DNA of 64,000 nt from Roseiconus nitratireducens (GTDB lineage: Bacteria > Planctomycetota > Planctomycetia > Pirellulales > Pirellulaceae), in assembly GCF_008629675.1 (NCBI RefSeq), contig NZ_VWOX01000013.1, positions 153,475-217,474 of the forward strand, written 5' to 3'. Positions 52,741 through 62,511 of this stretch are shown here, in pieces; position 1 is the first letter of the stretch; every line of letters starts with the position of its first letter. The position numbers were made by a program, and so were the translations under genes. The notes beneath the pieces were generated by a model, which was not told the origin of the DNA, searched no databases, and saw nothing but the letters and a program-made list of their open reading frames with translations.

Positions 52741-53906
52741 TGGTGATCGCCTTGATCCTTGGCAACGTCCACCCAAGTCCGCTTGCGGTGACTTGTCAGG
52801 ATGGCTTCGCAGAGGAGGACTTCGTGGTGTCCGTCGGCAAAGGTGGGAAAGGGAGGATCGGTTGCGAAGCTTTGGTCAGCGATGCTGCCATAGAAGCATC
52901 GAAACAACTGCTTGAACGTGTCCGGAAAGCCTTCGTTGTGCCCGCCGGGGTAGTTGCACAGTGCGGCCGATTGGGGCTGCAGCAGAGCAGGATCACGGAT
53001 CAAAGATTCGTTGGCACAATCGCGTTGACCGATGAACAACTCGTTGGGTGACTGGCTGTTCCACGCCAGGCATTGCTCGGTTCCACCGATTTCAAACCGC
53101 AGGCAGTTCTTGCGTCCCGCCGTCGTCTGAGACACCCACATGCACCCATTTGCGCCGCCGGAGAATTTCAGCATCACGCTGCCGCAATCCTCGGTGGTGA
53201 CCTGCACGCTCTCACGTGGAATGTCCGACGAGCCGCTTCCGGAAAACGTTTCCACGTTGCCGATCGGTCGCTCCCGTTGCGGGTAAACAGTACGAAGATC
53301 CGCACAGACGGCGACGACCCGCTGTCCGGTAATGAACTGGATCAAGTCCAGCCAGTGCGTGCCGATGTCCGCCACGGCGCGCAATTCACCACCATCTTCG
53401 GCCAACACACGCCAATTGAAATCCGTTTTGCACAGCAACCAGTCTTGGACATAGGATCCCGAGACGTGCAGGAATTCGCCCACCGACCCGCCTGCGACCC
53501 GCGCCGCGGCCTCGTGGCACAGCGGGTAGAAGCGGATGTTGTAAGCGACCGCCGCGGCTCGCCCACTGGCAGCGGCAATTTCGACCAGCTCCGCGGATTG
53601 GCGGGAAGTCATCGCCAACGGTTTTTCACACACCACGTGTTTGCCCGACCGCAACACCGCGGCGGCTTGTTCAAAGTGCAAACGGTTGGGTGTTGCCAGA
53701 TGGACCGCGTCAATCGTTGGGTCGTTCAGGACGGATTCCAGCGTCGGGTAGGTCGCCGGCAGTCCCAGTGCCTTCGAGGCTTCGGTCGACTTTTCCGGTG
53801 ACGATCCGACAATACCCGCCACCGTCACACCCGCACGGCGAAGTGCTTCAACGTGGACCGGGCCGATGAAGCCGGTGCCCACCACGACCGTTCGAAATTC
53901 TTTCAT
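52737..53906 (-). CDS. Gfo/Idh/MocA-family oxidoreductase
   Basis: 389 residues: Rossmann fold TVVVGTGFIGPVHVEALRRA, the HLATPNRLH strand, the signature EKP in HVVCEKPLAMTSRQ and the substrate-side DIGTHWLDLIQF. These NAD(P)-dependent enzymes oxidise or reduce sugars and cyclitols, sometimes acting as hydrolases of modified sugars. Its partner is the ROK kinase gene, translationally coupled. Role in the sialic-acid island is inference (for example sugar modification before phosphorylation). Confidence 0.88.
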   Translation of the reverse strand: MKEFRTVVVGTGFIGPVHVEALRRAGVTVAGIVGSSPEKSTEASKALGLPATYPTLESVLNDPTIDAVHLATPNRLHFEQAAAVLRSGKHVVCEKPLAMTSRQSAELVEIAAASGRAAAVAYNIRFYPLCHEAAARVAGGSVGEFLHVSGSYVQDWLLCKTDFNWRVLAEDGGELRAVADIGTHWLDLIQFITGQRVVAVCADLRTVYPQRERPIGNVETFSGSGSSDIPRESVQVTTEDCGSVMLKFSGGANGCMWVSQTTAGRKNCLRFEIGGTEQCLAWNSQSPNELFIGQRDCANESLIRDPALLQPQSAALCNYPGGHNEGFPDTFKQLFRCFYGSIADQSFATDPPFPTFADGHHEVLLCEAILTSHRKRTWVDVAKDQGDHQ

Positions 53907-53957
53907 GACATCCTGCGATTCAAAGGAGAGGTAGCTGGGGCGAAGCGGTGTCGAAAG

Positions 53958-55439
53958 TTACAGCCGTGCCGGATTGACGGGGACGTCAGGCACTTTGCCG
54001 CTGGCCTTTGCACGCAGCCGTTGTTGCAGCTGTTTGATCACGGCACGGGCGCGCGAATCAGGGTTGATCGCCAGGTTATCAAACTCCAAGGGGTCGGCTC
54101 GGTGGTCATACAGTTCGACGCCGTAGGCCCCCTCACTCCATTCGGTATAGCGATAGCGGGGCGTGCGAATGCTGCATCCCATCACCGGGTGCGGCAGCCG
54201 GTCATCGGCCGGACGTAGGATCTGGGTGACGGCTTGCTCATCCCATTCCGCGAGCGGATCGTCCAGCAACGGTCCCAGGTTGTTGCCGGCCAGCCCCGCC
54301 GGCGCTTGCAAGCCAGCTGCGGCGGCGACCGTCGGATAGATGTCGACAAACTCAACGATCCTTCGACACGGGGTGCCATTACCGTTGGCCCCGGGCACTC
54401 GGATGATCAGCGGCGCTTTAGCGGATTGTTCGAACAGGGTTCGCTTTTGCCAAACGCCATGGTGTTCGCCCAAGTGATAGCCGTGGTCGCTCCACAACAC
54501 GACGATCGTGTTCTGTGCCAACTTCAATCGCTCCAAAGCGTCCAGCAGCCGTCCGACCTGCGCATCCACGAACGAAACGCACGCGTAGTAGGCCTGGGTT
54601 GCTTTACGAAGTTTGTCGTCGGGCAGGCCGTAATCGGGGACCGGGCAATTGTGTGCAAATGCGGCGGTGGGGATATCATCGCGGTCCCCCGGCGGCGCAT
54701 ACGGAAGCGAGACGGTTTCCAGCGGGTACAGGTCGAAGTACTTCCGCGGTGCGACGTACGGGGTATGGGGGCGGAAGAAACCGACGCCCAAAAAGAAGGG
54801 ACGATCTCGCGTCCGTTCCATCACCTTGATCGCTTCGGTCGCGATCATGCCGTCGGTTTGCTCTTCATCGGCCCCGTCGGCCGCAAGCCAGGAGAGTGCG
54901 GCACTGATCTTTCGGTGCGGTTCCGCGTTGCTGATCAGCGGCTCATCCGTTTTGTCCCGCCCCTTGGGATTGATCGTTTGGTCCCAAGACGGAGGGTCAT
55001 CGAAACCGTCGGTGCCGATCGATGCCGGAACGTTGTAGTGATAGATCTTCCCGATTCGAACCACTTCACTGCCGGCAGCTTGGAAAACTTGTGGCAACGT
55101 GATCACGTCGGGAAGTTGGTCGCGGAAATGGCGATCCAAGTCGTAGACCCCAAGCTCATCCGGGCGACGGCCGGTCATGACCGACGCGCGGGTCGGGTTG
55201 CACAACGGCAACTGGTTGTAAGCGTTCAAGAAGCAAACGCCGGAGGCGGCCAGGCGATCCAGATTTGGTGTTTTGGCAAACGGATCCCCGTAACACCCCA
55301 AGGTGGCGGCCAGGTCATCCACCGCGATGAACAGCACGTTGGGTTGCTCGGCCGTCGTCACGCGTGCCCCTGAAACAAAGAACAGCAACAGCAAACAGGA
55401 CCACAGAAAAAACGATCGGGCAGAGCGTTGAAACAACAT
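53958..55439 (-). CDS. Formylglycine-dependent sulfatase (arylsulfatase/iduronate-2-sulfatase-like)
   Basis: 493 residues from an ATG at 55439. Signal peptide (SFFLWSCLLLLFFVSGARVT), then NVLFIAVDDLAATLGCYGDP (metal ligands), the modified-Cys motif C80-N-P-T-R followed by ASVMTGRRP, HDLDRHFRDQLPDVITLP-type loop, FFLGVGFFRPHTPYV, and VLWSDHGYHLGEHHG closing the metal site. Releases sulfate from sulfated carbohydrates outside the cytoplasm or in the periplasm after formylglycine maturation. It is last of the minus-strand trio and divergent from the sialidase. Confidence 0.92.
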   Translation of the reverse strand: MLFQRSARSFFLWSCLLLLFFVSGARVTTAEQPNVLFIAVDDLAATLGCYGDPFAKTPNLDRLAASGVCFLNAYNQLPLCNPTRASVMTGRRPDELGVYDLDRHFRDQLPDVITLPQVFQAAGSEVVRIGKIYHYNVPASIGTDGFDDPPSWDQTINPKGRDKTDEPLISNAEPHRKISAALSWLAADGADEEQTDGMIATEAIKVMERTRDRPFFLGVGFFRPHTPYVAPRKYFDLYPLETVSLPYAPPGDRDDIPTAAFAHNCPVPDYGLPDDKLRKATQAYYACVSFVDAQVGRLLDALERLKLAQNTIVVLWSDHGYHLGEHHGVWQKRTLFEQSAKAPLIIRVPGANGNGTPCRRIVEFVDIYPTVAAAAGLQAPAGLAGNNLGPLLDDPLAEWDEQAVTQILRPADDRLPHPVMGCSIRTPRYRYTEWSEGAYGVELYDHRADPLEFDNLAINPDSRARAVIKQLQQRLRAKASGKVPDVPVNPARL

Positions 55440-55756
55440 TCCGGTCAGGCTTGGGAGTGAAAAAGTTGAGAACCACCAGCAGCATTTTGATGCCGAACCT
55501 TCGGCCACCCACGGAACGTTCTGACTTGGTTCGGCGTCCATCGGAGACTGAATGACTTTTACAGGATAACGCGCTCGGGGGCACGCAGGCGTTTCGTCCC
55601 CCGCATGAAACATCGCAGTGTCCAGAAACTTTTCGACCAGCCGAAATTGAGATCCCCGGGACTCATCCTCGCCACACCGGCTGTTATGCTGTTGCCGTCC
55701 GTGTGCCACCGCGGGCAGCAACGTCAACAGAACGAACACCCGACGGAGTCAATTCG
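55440..55756. other. Divergent intergenic region between sulfatase and sialidase
   Basis: The two exported enzymes share this 317-bp region, which should hold both promoters and any shared operator. Long open frames extend into it from both sides, but both signal peptides begin inside the chosen starts. No clear palindrome or consensus promoter pair was found. Confidence 0.45.
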
Positions 55757-57427
55757 GTGCCCCAGGCCAGTATCAATCTATTGCGGACAGTGGCTGCCAT
55801 GATCGGCTCGGTGTGCCTGCTGGGTTCAAGCGGCCTGCTCCATGCGCAAGGCCACTCGGCGGACGTGCATTGCGTCACGCAACGGGTGACGCTGCCGATT
55901 CTGTTGGGCGATCGATCGACACCGGTCCAAACCATTTCCGTCACCGTCTCATCAAAGGATTCGACCGAAACGCTGACCGATGAAAGCGACGCACAACGGT
56001 TGCCGCACCTTCGCGAACTGGACGTGTCGCTAGCGGGCACCGATCAAGCGACCGACTTGGAATCGATTTCAATTCATCGTCTTGCTTCCGACGGGTCACT
56101 GCAGTGGCCGCCACTGGCAAGCCTGCCCGCCGAGCCGATGCCCGAGCGGCTGTTGCGGTTGGACCTGAACGCGAAAACGGGTGCCTTGCGGTTGGGTGAG
56201 AATCGATTTGGCTTGGCCGTGCGATTGCGTCCGACGGCAAACTTGGATCATCGAATTTCGGTCGGCTGCGACCGTGTGCTTGTGTCCAACGGCCAACGGA
56301 TTCACGTCGGCGACGATCCGGTTCCGCAACGGTTCGGCATCGCACTCCGGAGCGGTGGCCAGGACGACGTCGACACGTATCGAATTCCCGGGTTGGCGAC
56401 CACGAATCAGGGCACGCTGATCGCAGTCTACGACGTGCGTCGAGCCAACAGCCGCGATCTGCCCGCCGACATCGACGTCGGCATGTCTCGCTCGCTCGAT
56501 GGGGGACGCAATTGGGAACCGATGCAAATCATCATGGACATGGGCGATGATCCGGCGTGGAGCCACGACGGAATCGGAGACCCGGCCGTGTTGGTCGACC
56601 GCGAGCGGGGGACGATCTGGGTGGCGGGGCTGTGGAGTCACGGGCCCCGCGGTTGGCATGGATCGGGGCCCGGAATCGCCCCGGAACAAACAGGACAAAT
56701 GATGCTTGTCCGCAGTGATGACGATGGGCAAACCTGGTCGGAACCGATCAATATCACTTCGCAAGTCAAGCGTCCCGAGTGGTGTCTGTTGCTGCAGGGC
56801 CCGGGCAAAGGAATCTCGATGAGCGACGGGACGCTGGTGTTCGCCGCCCAGTTTCAAGATGCCGAATCCAACGGACGTCTCCCCCATTCCACGATCGTGT
56901 ATTCCCAGGATCACGGGAAGACCTGGCATTGTGGTCACGGAGCCTTTCCCGACACGACCGAGGCACAGATCGTCGAAACGCATCCGGGTGTGTTGATGCT
57001 CAATTGCCGGTACAACCGCAAACCGTTCCGCGTGGTGATGACCACCGATGACCTGGGGCGGACCTGGAAACGACATCCGACTTCCGAAACGACACTCTCC
57101 GAACCGGGAGCCTGCATGGCAAGTTTGATCAAACTGTCGTCGGTCGAGAACAGATTCGATAGCGGAGCAGAATGGCTGCTGTTTTCCAACCCTGACAGTC
57201 GTTCGGAACGGTCCAGGATGATGGTCAAGGCATCGCCCGATCTCGGTCAGCATTGGCCGCAATCAAACCGTGTCCTCCTGGACGAAGGCCGATCGTTTGG
57301 GTATTCCTGCATGACCCAGATCGATTCCGAGACACTTGGGGTTCTGTATGAAGGCAGCCGGGCCGACCTGATCTTTCAACGAATCCCACTCCATCAGATG
57401 CTTGCTCCATCCAAGGATCGCCCCTAG
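55757..57427 (+). CDS. Exported sialidase (neuraminidase, BNR-repeat)
   Basis: The signal peptide LRTVAAMIGSVCLLGSSGLL precedes an N-terminal beta domain of the BNR-associated type (VTLPILLGDRSTPVQTISVT) and then a six-blade sialidase propeller: the YRIPGLATTNQGTLIAVYDV (arginine-triad RIP motif) and four Asp boxes, SLDGGRNW, SDDDGQTW, SQDHGKTW and TDDLGRTW. It hydrolyses terminal sialic acids from glycoconjugates. The GTG at 55757 is chosen to give a normal leader; a GTG at 55703 or ATG at 55799 are alternatives. First gene of the plus-strand sialic-acid run. Confidence 0.9.
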   Translation: MPQASINLLRTVAAMIGSVCLLGSSGLLHAQGHSADVHCVTQRVTLPILLGDRSTPVQTISVTVSSKDSTETLTDESDAQRLPHLRELDVSLAGTDQATDLESISIHRLASDGSLQWPPLASLPAEPMPERLLRLDLNAKTGALRLGENRFGLAVRLRPTANLDHRISVGCDRVLVSNGQRIHVGDDPVPQRFGIALRSGGQDDVDTYRIPGLATTNQGTLIAVYDVRRANSRDLPADIDVGMSRSLDGGRNWEPMQIIMDMGDDPAWSHDGIGDPAVLVDRERGTIWVAGLWSHGPRGWHGSGPGIAPEQTGQMMLVRSDDDGQTWSEPINITSQVKRPEWCLLLQGPGKGISMSDGTLVFAAQFQDAESNGRLPHSTIVYSQDHGKTWHCGHGAFPDTTEAQIVETHPGVLMLNCRYNRKPFRVVMTTDDLGRTWKRHPTSETTLSEPGACMASLIKLSSVENRFDSGAEWLLFSNPDSRSERSRMMVKASPDLGQHWPQSNRVLLDEGRSFGYSCMTQIDSETLGVLYEGSRADLIFQRIPLHQMLAPSKDRP

Positions 57428-57485
57428 CCCTACGCCTCTCGCCATTCCCGCCTCTATCCCACCTGGCGTTTTGCCACTGGACAAC

Positions 57486-58445
57486 ATGCAAACATTCAAG
57501 CTTCGTGGCCTGATCGCAGCCACCTTCACTCCGTTGGATGACGACGGACGACTCCGGCTGGACGAAGTCCCGGCAATGGTTGATCACCTGCTCGAGCAGG
57601 GAGTCAGCGGGCTGTACGTGTGTGGCAGCACGGGGGAGGGGATGTCCCTGCGAAGCGATGAACGCGACGCGGTGACCGCGGCGTTTGTCAAAGCGTCCGG
57701 TGGTCGCGTTCCCGTCGTGGCGCAAGTTGGCCACAACAGTTTGTCAGAAGCAAGGGCCTTGGCCGCGCGTGCGCAGGAAATCGGTGTCGACGCGGTATCG
57801 GCCACCTGCCCCTCCTACTTCAAGGTCAACGACGTGGCGACGTTGATCGATTGCATGGCCGAGGTTGCTTCGGGGGCACCGGAGCTTCCTTTCTATTACT
57901 ATCACATCCCTTCGTTGACCGGATCGACGTTGGACACGGTCGATTTCTTGCGGCGTGGATCCGAACGGATCGCCAATCTGCACGGATTGAAGTACACCGA
58001 CACGCGATTGTTCGAATTCCAAGAGTGCCTGGAACTGGACGAGCGCCGATTCGACGTCGTCTGGGGTTGTGATGAGATGCTGTTGGGGGCCCTGGCGACG
58101 GGCGCCGTTGCGGCGATTGGAAGCACGTACAACGTTGCCGCCCCGCTGTATCGCGGCATCATCGACGCGTTCGATGCGGGCGACATGGGCCGGGCGCGCG
58201 GGCTGCAGCGTTTGTCCGTGCAGATGGTGCGCACCATGGGAAAGTATCCTTTTCACGCGGCGATGAAATCCGTGCTGGAGCGAAACGGGTTTTCAATGGG
58301 CGGATGTCGCCTTCCTTTGACCGAGATGGATTCCCGACAGACGCAACGCTTGGCGGAGGACTTGGAAGCGATCGGGTTTTTCCAATGGTCGTCTCAACCG
58401 GGTGGAGATCGCGGAGGACGGAGTCTTGAACGCACCGAGCCTTGA
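57486..58445 (+). CDS. nanA: N-acetylneuraminate lyase (DHDPS/NAL family)
   Basis: 319 residues of the NAL/DHDPS family, cleaving Neu5Ac to ManNAc and pyruvate. It has the carboxylate-binding CGSTGEGMSL (residues 47-56), Tyr in PFYYYHIPSLTG (near 136-147), and the Schiff-base Lys169 in LHGLKYTDTRLFEF; the position and spacing match the lyase rather than dihydrodipicolinate synthase, as does the neighbourhood. The ATG at 57486 is 58 bp after the sialidase stop. Confidence 0.92.
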   Translation: MQTFKLRGLIAATFTPLDDDGRLRLDEVPAMVDHLLEQGVSGLYVCGSTGEGMSLRSDERDAVTAAFVKASGGRVPVVAQVGHNSLSEARALAARAQEIGVDAVSATCPSYFKVNDVATLIDCMAEVASGAPELPFYYYHIPSLTGSTLDTVDFLRRGSERIANLHGLKYTDTRLFEFQECLELDERRFDVVWGCDEMLLGALATGAVAAIGSTYNVAAPLYRGIIDAFDAGDMGRARGLQRLSVQMVRTMGKYPFHAAMKSVLERNGFSMGGCRLPLTEMDSRQTQRLAEDLEAIGFFQWSSQPGGDRGGRSLERTEP

Positions 58446-58470
58446 AGGGCCCAACTCGGCGGAACGACGA

Positions 58471-61149
58471 ATGTCACAATTTGCTGTCGGTCCCCGGCCC
58501 GATTTGATCACGCTGACCCGAATGATCGCGGCGGCAATTTGTGTTTGCTGGACCACCACTGCGACGGCTCAATCGGATCAGGAAGAGTCGTTAGGTGGGA
58601 TGCAGCTGCGGTGGAATCAGTTGCCCGAATTGCCGGATTCTCTGGGTGTCGCCGGCCCCTTCGTCGGTGTTCACCACGGAGCCTTGATGGTTGCGGGCGG
58701 TGCCAATTTCCCGACCCCGGTGTGGGAATCAACCAAGCAGTGGCACGACCGCATCCATGTGTTGATCCAAACCGATCAGGGACCGGTTTGGAAAGACGGC
58801 GGGCGACTGAAACACCCCATCGCCTATGGCGCGTCCGTCTCCACCGCGGATGGGGTGTTGTGCATCGGCGGCAACGACCAGGACACGACCTTCAGCGATG
58901 TGTTTCTGTTGCGTTGGGATTCCGCGACCGAAAAGGTGGAAATGATTCCCTATCCTTCGCTGCCGCAACCGTGTGTCTATTCCGCCGCGGCGATGCTGGG
59001 GTCGACCGTCTATTTGACCGGTGGTCAACGCGACGCCTCACTCGACACGGCGACCGCGGGCGTGTGGTCACTGGACCTGTCGATGAAAGACCGCCCGCAA
59101 CAGTTTCGCTGGCGACGGCTGGAAGATTTTCCCGGCAAGCCGCGGGCGTTCCATTTGATGGTGCGGCAGCACAACGGATACCACGATTGTCTGTACGTGA
59201 TCAGCGGCCGGCGCACCTCGGACGGCGACGGCAACAATGACGGCGACGGCAACAAGGTTGAATTTCTGAAGGATGTTTGGGAATACTCCCCCGTCGAAGC
59301 GAGTTGGCGTCAGCGGAGCGATGTCCCGCGGTGCGTGATGGCGGGGACTGGTATCGGAATCAAGCAGAGCCACATTCTGGTATTGGGCGGTGCCGATGGG
59401 TCTTTGTTCTTTCAAGCGGACGATCTACGGGACCAACACCCGGGGTTCCCGCGCCGTGCGCTGGCCTACCACACGATTACCGATACATGGGTCGATGCCG
59501 GGCCCATTCCGCAAAACCATGTCACCACGTCGGCGGTCGATTGGCACGGATCCATCGTGATCCCCAGCGGAGAAATTCGACCCCGCGTCCGCGCTCCCAT
59601 CGTCTGGGAGGTGACACCGGACGTTCCGCCACGCGAATTCGGGACGCTGAATTATTTGGTTTTGTTCGGGTACCTGCTGGCGATGGTCGGAATCGGCGTT
59701 TACTTCACGCGGCGGAATAAAAACACCGACGACTACTTTCGCGGCGGCAAGCAAATTCCTTGGTGGGCTGCCGGCTGCAGCATCTTCGCCACCATGCTCA
59801 GCTCGCTGACGTTTACCGGCATTCCCTCGAAAGCGTTCGCGCAGGACTGGGTTTACGCCATCGGCAATTTCATGATCCCGGTGGTGGCTGTGATCGCCGT
59901 GTACGTTGCCATGCCCTTTTATCGAAGGATCGATGCGACCAGCGCCTATGAGTACCTGGAGAAACGATTCAGTCGTCCGGTTCGGCTTTTTGGAAGCGCC
60001 AGTTTCGTTTTCTTTCATGTGTTTCGCATGGCGGTGGTGATGTCGCTGACCGGATTGGCCCTCGCCGTGGCGACCCCGTTGACTCCCTCCCAGTCGGTGT
60101 TGTTGATGGGCGTCCTGAGCATTGTCTACTGCACGGCCGGCGGGATCGAAGCGGTGATCTGGACCGATACCATTCAAACCTTCGTTTTGATGGGCGGCGC
60201 GGTGCTCAGTCTGGTGTTATTGATCGCCGGAGCCGACGGAGGGTTGGATGGTTTCTTTGCCGCGGCCCGAAATGCCGACAAGTTCACGATCGCGAATCTC
60301 CACTGGGATGTGACCAACACGCAGATCGCGCTGTGGGTCATCATTGTGGGGGCAATTGCTCAAAATCTGTCGTCCTACACCGCGGACCAGGCGGTGGTGC
60401 AGCGCTACATGACGACCAAATCGGAACGTCTCGCGGCCCGGTCGATTTGGACCAATGCGGTCCTGACGATTCCCGCAACGCTGCTGTTCTTCGGGATCGG
60501 GACCGCGCTGTTCGTCTTTTATCGTTCGCACCCCGAGAAGTTGGATCCGACGATCACGACCGACCAGGTCTTTCCGCTTTTCATCTCGCGCGAGATGCCG
60601 GTCGGCATCGCGGGACTGATTGTGGCGGGCGTGTTCGCGGCGGCGCAGTCGACCGTCTCCACCAGTATGAATTCCACGGCGACCGCGATTGTGACGGACT
60701 TCATGCGTCCCTTTGATTGGTGTCGCACCGAAAACGGCTATTTCAAATCGGCTCGGGTGGCGACGTTCACGGTGGGCGTGCTGGGGACGCTGTTCGGGCT
60801 GGTCTTTGTTGATCCGGAAATCCGGTCCCTGTTCGATGCGTTCATCAAGGTCATCGGACTGTTCATGGGAGTGCTGGGAGGGCTGTTCATCCTGGGAGCC
60901 TTGACCCGCCGCGCCAACGCGCCGGGGGCATTGATCGGAGCAGTGGTGGGCGCCGCAGTGATGTTTTACTTGTGGTACTTCACGCCGGTGGTCGGGTATT
61001 TGTATACCGCAGCGGGGATCGCCAGCTGTTTTGTCGCCGGGTACCTATCCAGCCATCTGTTTCCCCAACCCGCCAATGATTTGAGCGGTTTGACGATCTA
61101 TTCGCTTCGGCCGTCCGCGAAGTTTCGGGAGGGAAAACCCGATGAATGA
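58471..61149 (+). CDS. Fusion of a Kelch (NanM-like mutarotase) domain and a sodium:solute symporter
   Basis: About 892 residues. After a signal-like segment (MIAAAICVCWTTTATAQ) comes a Kelch propeller (roughly residues 30-390; GPFVGVHHGALMVAGGANFP, CIGGNDQDTTFSDVFLL, VYLTGGQRDASLDTAT) like NanM/YjhT, the periplasmic sialic acid mutarotase. The rest is an SSS-family transporter with ~13 helices: FGTLNYLVLFGYLLAMVGIG, DDYFRGGKQIPWWAAGCSIF, SSLTFTGIPSKAF, FVFFHVFRMAVVMSLTGLAL and STVSTSMNSTATAIVTD (Na2-site serines). The start is ATG 58471; GTG 58402 (overlapping nanA) and ATG 58522 are alternatives. Predicted to convert and import sialic acid with Na+. Confidence 0.9.
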   Translation: MSQFAVGPRPDLITLTRMIAAAICVCWTTTATAQSDQEESLGGMQLRWNQLPELPDSLGVAGPFVGVHHGALMVAGGANFPTPVWESTKQWHDRIHVLIQTDQGPVWKDGGRLKHPIAYGASVSTADGVLCIGGNDQDTTFSDVFLLRWDSATEKVEMIPYPSLPQPCVYSAAAMLGSTVYLTGGQRDASLDTATAGVWSLDLSMKDRPQQFRWRRLEDFPGKPRAFHLMVRQHNGYHDCLYVISGRRTSDGDGNNDGDGNKVEFLKDVWEYSPVEASWRQRSDVPRCVMAGTGIGIKQSHILVLGGADGSLFFQADDLRDQHPGFPRRALAYHTITDTWVDAGPIPQNHVTTSAVDWHGSIVIPSGEIRPRVRAPIVWEVTPDVPPREFGTLNYLVLFGYLLAMVGIGVYFTRRNKNTDDYFRGGKQIPWWAAGCSIFATMLSSLTFTGIPSKAFAQDWVYAIGNFMIPVVAVIAVYVAMPFYRRIDATSAYEYLEKRFSRPVRLFGSASFVFFHVFRMAVVMSLTGLALAVATPLTPSQSVLLMGVLSIVYCTAGGIEAVIWTDTIQTFVLMGGAVLSLVLLIAGADGGLDGFFAAARNADKFTIANLHWDVTNTQIALWVIIVGAIAQNLSSYTADQAVVQRYMTTKSERLAARSIWTNAVLTIPATLLFFGIGTALFVFYRSHPEKLDPTITTDQVFPLFISREMPVGIAGLIVAGVFAAAQSTVSTSMNSTATAIVTDFMRPFDWCRTENGYFKSARVATFTVGVLGTLFGLVFVDPEIRSLFDAFIKVIGLFMGVLGGLFILGALTRRANAPGALIGAVVGAAVMFYLWYFTPVVGYLYTAAGIASCFVAGYLSSHLFPQPANDLSGLTIYSLRPSAKFREGKPDE

Positions 61150-62314
61150 TGCGACCCAACGTCAGCTGGCAGATGCTTACCGTGACGCCCTGTTGGAAGA
61201 CACGCTGCCGTTCTGGCTCCAGCATGGGGTGGATCACAAGTTTGGCGGAGTGATCACTTCGTTGGATGCGGCGGGAAACGTGATCGACACCGACAAAGGA
61301 GTTTGGCAACAGTGCCGATTCGCCTGGTTGCTCGGTGAACTGCACAACAACCTGAAAGCCGATGAAACCTGGTTGCGCGTGGCACAGCGGTGCATGGATT
61401 TCGTCGATCGGAATTGTTTTGATCCGCTGGATGGACGGCTATGGTTTCAAGTGACTCGCACGGGCGAACCGCTTCGCAAAAGACGCTACGCGTTTTCGGA
61501 GAGCTTTGCCGCGATCGCCTACGGTGAGTTGGCGCAGGCAACCGGAGACGATCTCGCGGCGCAGAAAGCCGAACGGCTTTTTCGCCGATTTCTGAACCAT
61601 CACCTGTTTTCTCCCGAGGCGAAATCAAAGTTCACCGAAACCAGGCCGATGCGTTCGTTGGGGTTTCCGATGATTGGCATCGCGACCGCCCAGCAGTTGC
61701 GTGATTCCATCAACTATCCCGGTGCGGACGATTGCATCGACCGCTTGATTGACCTGATCCGGCGATTTCACATTCGGGAAGATCTGGAAGTCGTCTTGGA
61801 GAACGTTGGTGTCGACGGGCAGGTACTGGATCATTTTGATGGACGGTTACTCAATCCGGGGCACGCGATCGAGTGTTCCTGGTTTCTGATGCAGGAGGGG
61901 CAACATCGCGGTGACCGCGATCTGCAGCAGTTGGGCTGCAGAATGCTCGATTGGATGTGGCAACGCGGCTGGGACGACGACCACGGGGGCTTGTTCTCGT
62001 TCGTTGATTTGAGCGGAAAGCCGGTCAGCGAGTATTGGCACGACATGAAATTCTGGTGGCCGCATTGCGAAGCCGTGATCGCGACCTTGATGGCGTACCA
62101 ATTGACCGGCGACGCAAGGTACGCCCGCTGGTATCGACAGGTGCATGATTGGGCACACGATCATTTCGCCGACCCCGAGCGGGGAGAGTGGTTCGGGTAC
62201 TTGCACCACGACGGAACCGTCAGCAGCCAGCTGAAAGGCAATCTTTGGAAAGGCCCCTTCCATCTTCCGCGGATGCAGCTGATCTGTTCCCAGTTGCTGG
62301 GCGATCGCCGGTAG
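61142..62314 (+). CDS. N-acylglucosamine 2-epimerase (AGE) family protein
   Basis: 390 residues forming an (alpha/alpha)6 barrel: VWQQCRFAWLLGELHNNL, RRYAFSESFAAIAYGELAQA, LNPGHAIECSWFLMQEGQ and YWHDMKFWWPHCEAVIATLM with the paired catalytic His residues of the family. AGE enzymes interconvert ManNAc and GlcNAc. Its start overlaps the symporter stop by 8 bp, and its substrate follows directly from the NanA reaction, so a ManNAc 2-epimerase is the best assignment; other sugar epimerases share the fold. Confidence 0.9.
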   Translation: MNDATQRQLADAYRDALLEDTLPFWLQHGVDHKFGGVITSLDAAGNVIDTDKGVWQQCRFAWLLGELHNNLKADETWLRVAQRCMDFVDRNCFDPLDGRLWFQVTRTGEPLRKRRYAFSESFAAIAYGELAQATGDDLAAQKAERLFRRFLNHHLFSPEAKSKFTETRPMRSLGFPMIGIATAQQLRDSINYPGADDCIDRLIDLIRRFHIREDLEVVLENVGVDGQVLDHFDGRLLNPGHAIECSWFLMQEGQHRGDRDLQQLGCRMLDWMWQRGWDDDHGGLFSFVDLSGKPVSEYWHDMKFWWPHCEAVIATLMAYQLTGDARYARWYRQVHDWAHDHFADPERGEWFGYLHHDGTVSSQLKGNLWKGPFHLPRMQLICSQLLGDRR

Positions 62315-62511
62315 GCCTTTGAAAGCCCCGACGATTATTTGATTTGCCACAACTGAAGTGAAGGAGGTTCGGCCGACCAGAAAGTGGAGCGGTGCTTGCC
62401 ATCTGAGAGCTGGCGGGCAGGGGTGCGGATTTCCCTGATGCTGGGGGAATGGCGGTATATTGGAGGTCCGTCCCCGATCGTCCGCACAGATTCATCCCCG
62501 GAGTCCCTGCC

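Noticed and set aside
57402..57485. Upstream start of nanA overlapping the sialidase
   Set aside because: The extra 28 residues are not family-like, and the ATG at 57486 gives the normal NAL N-terminus.
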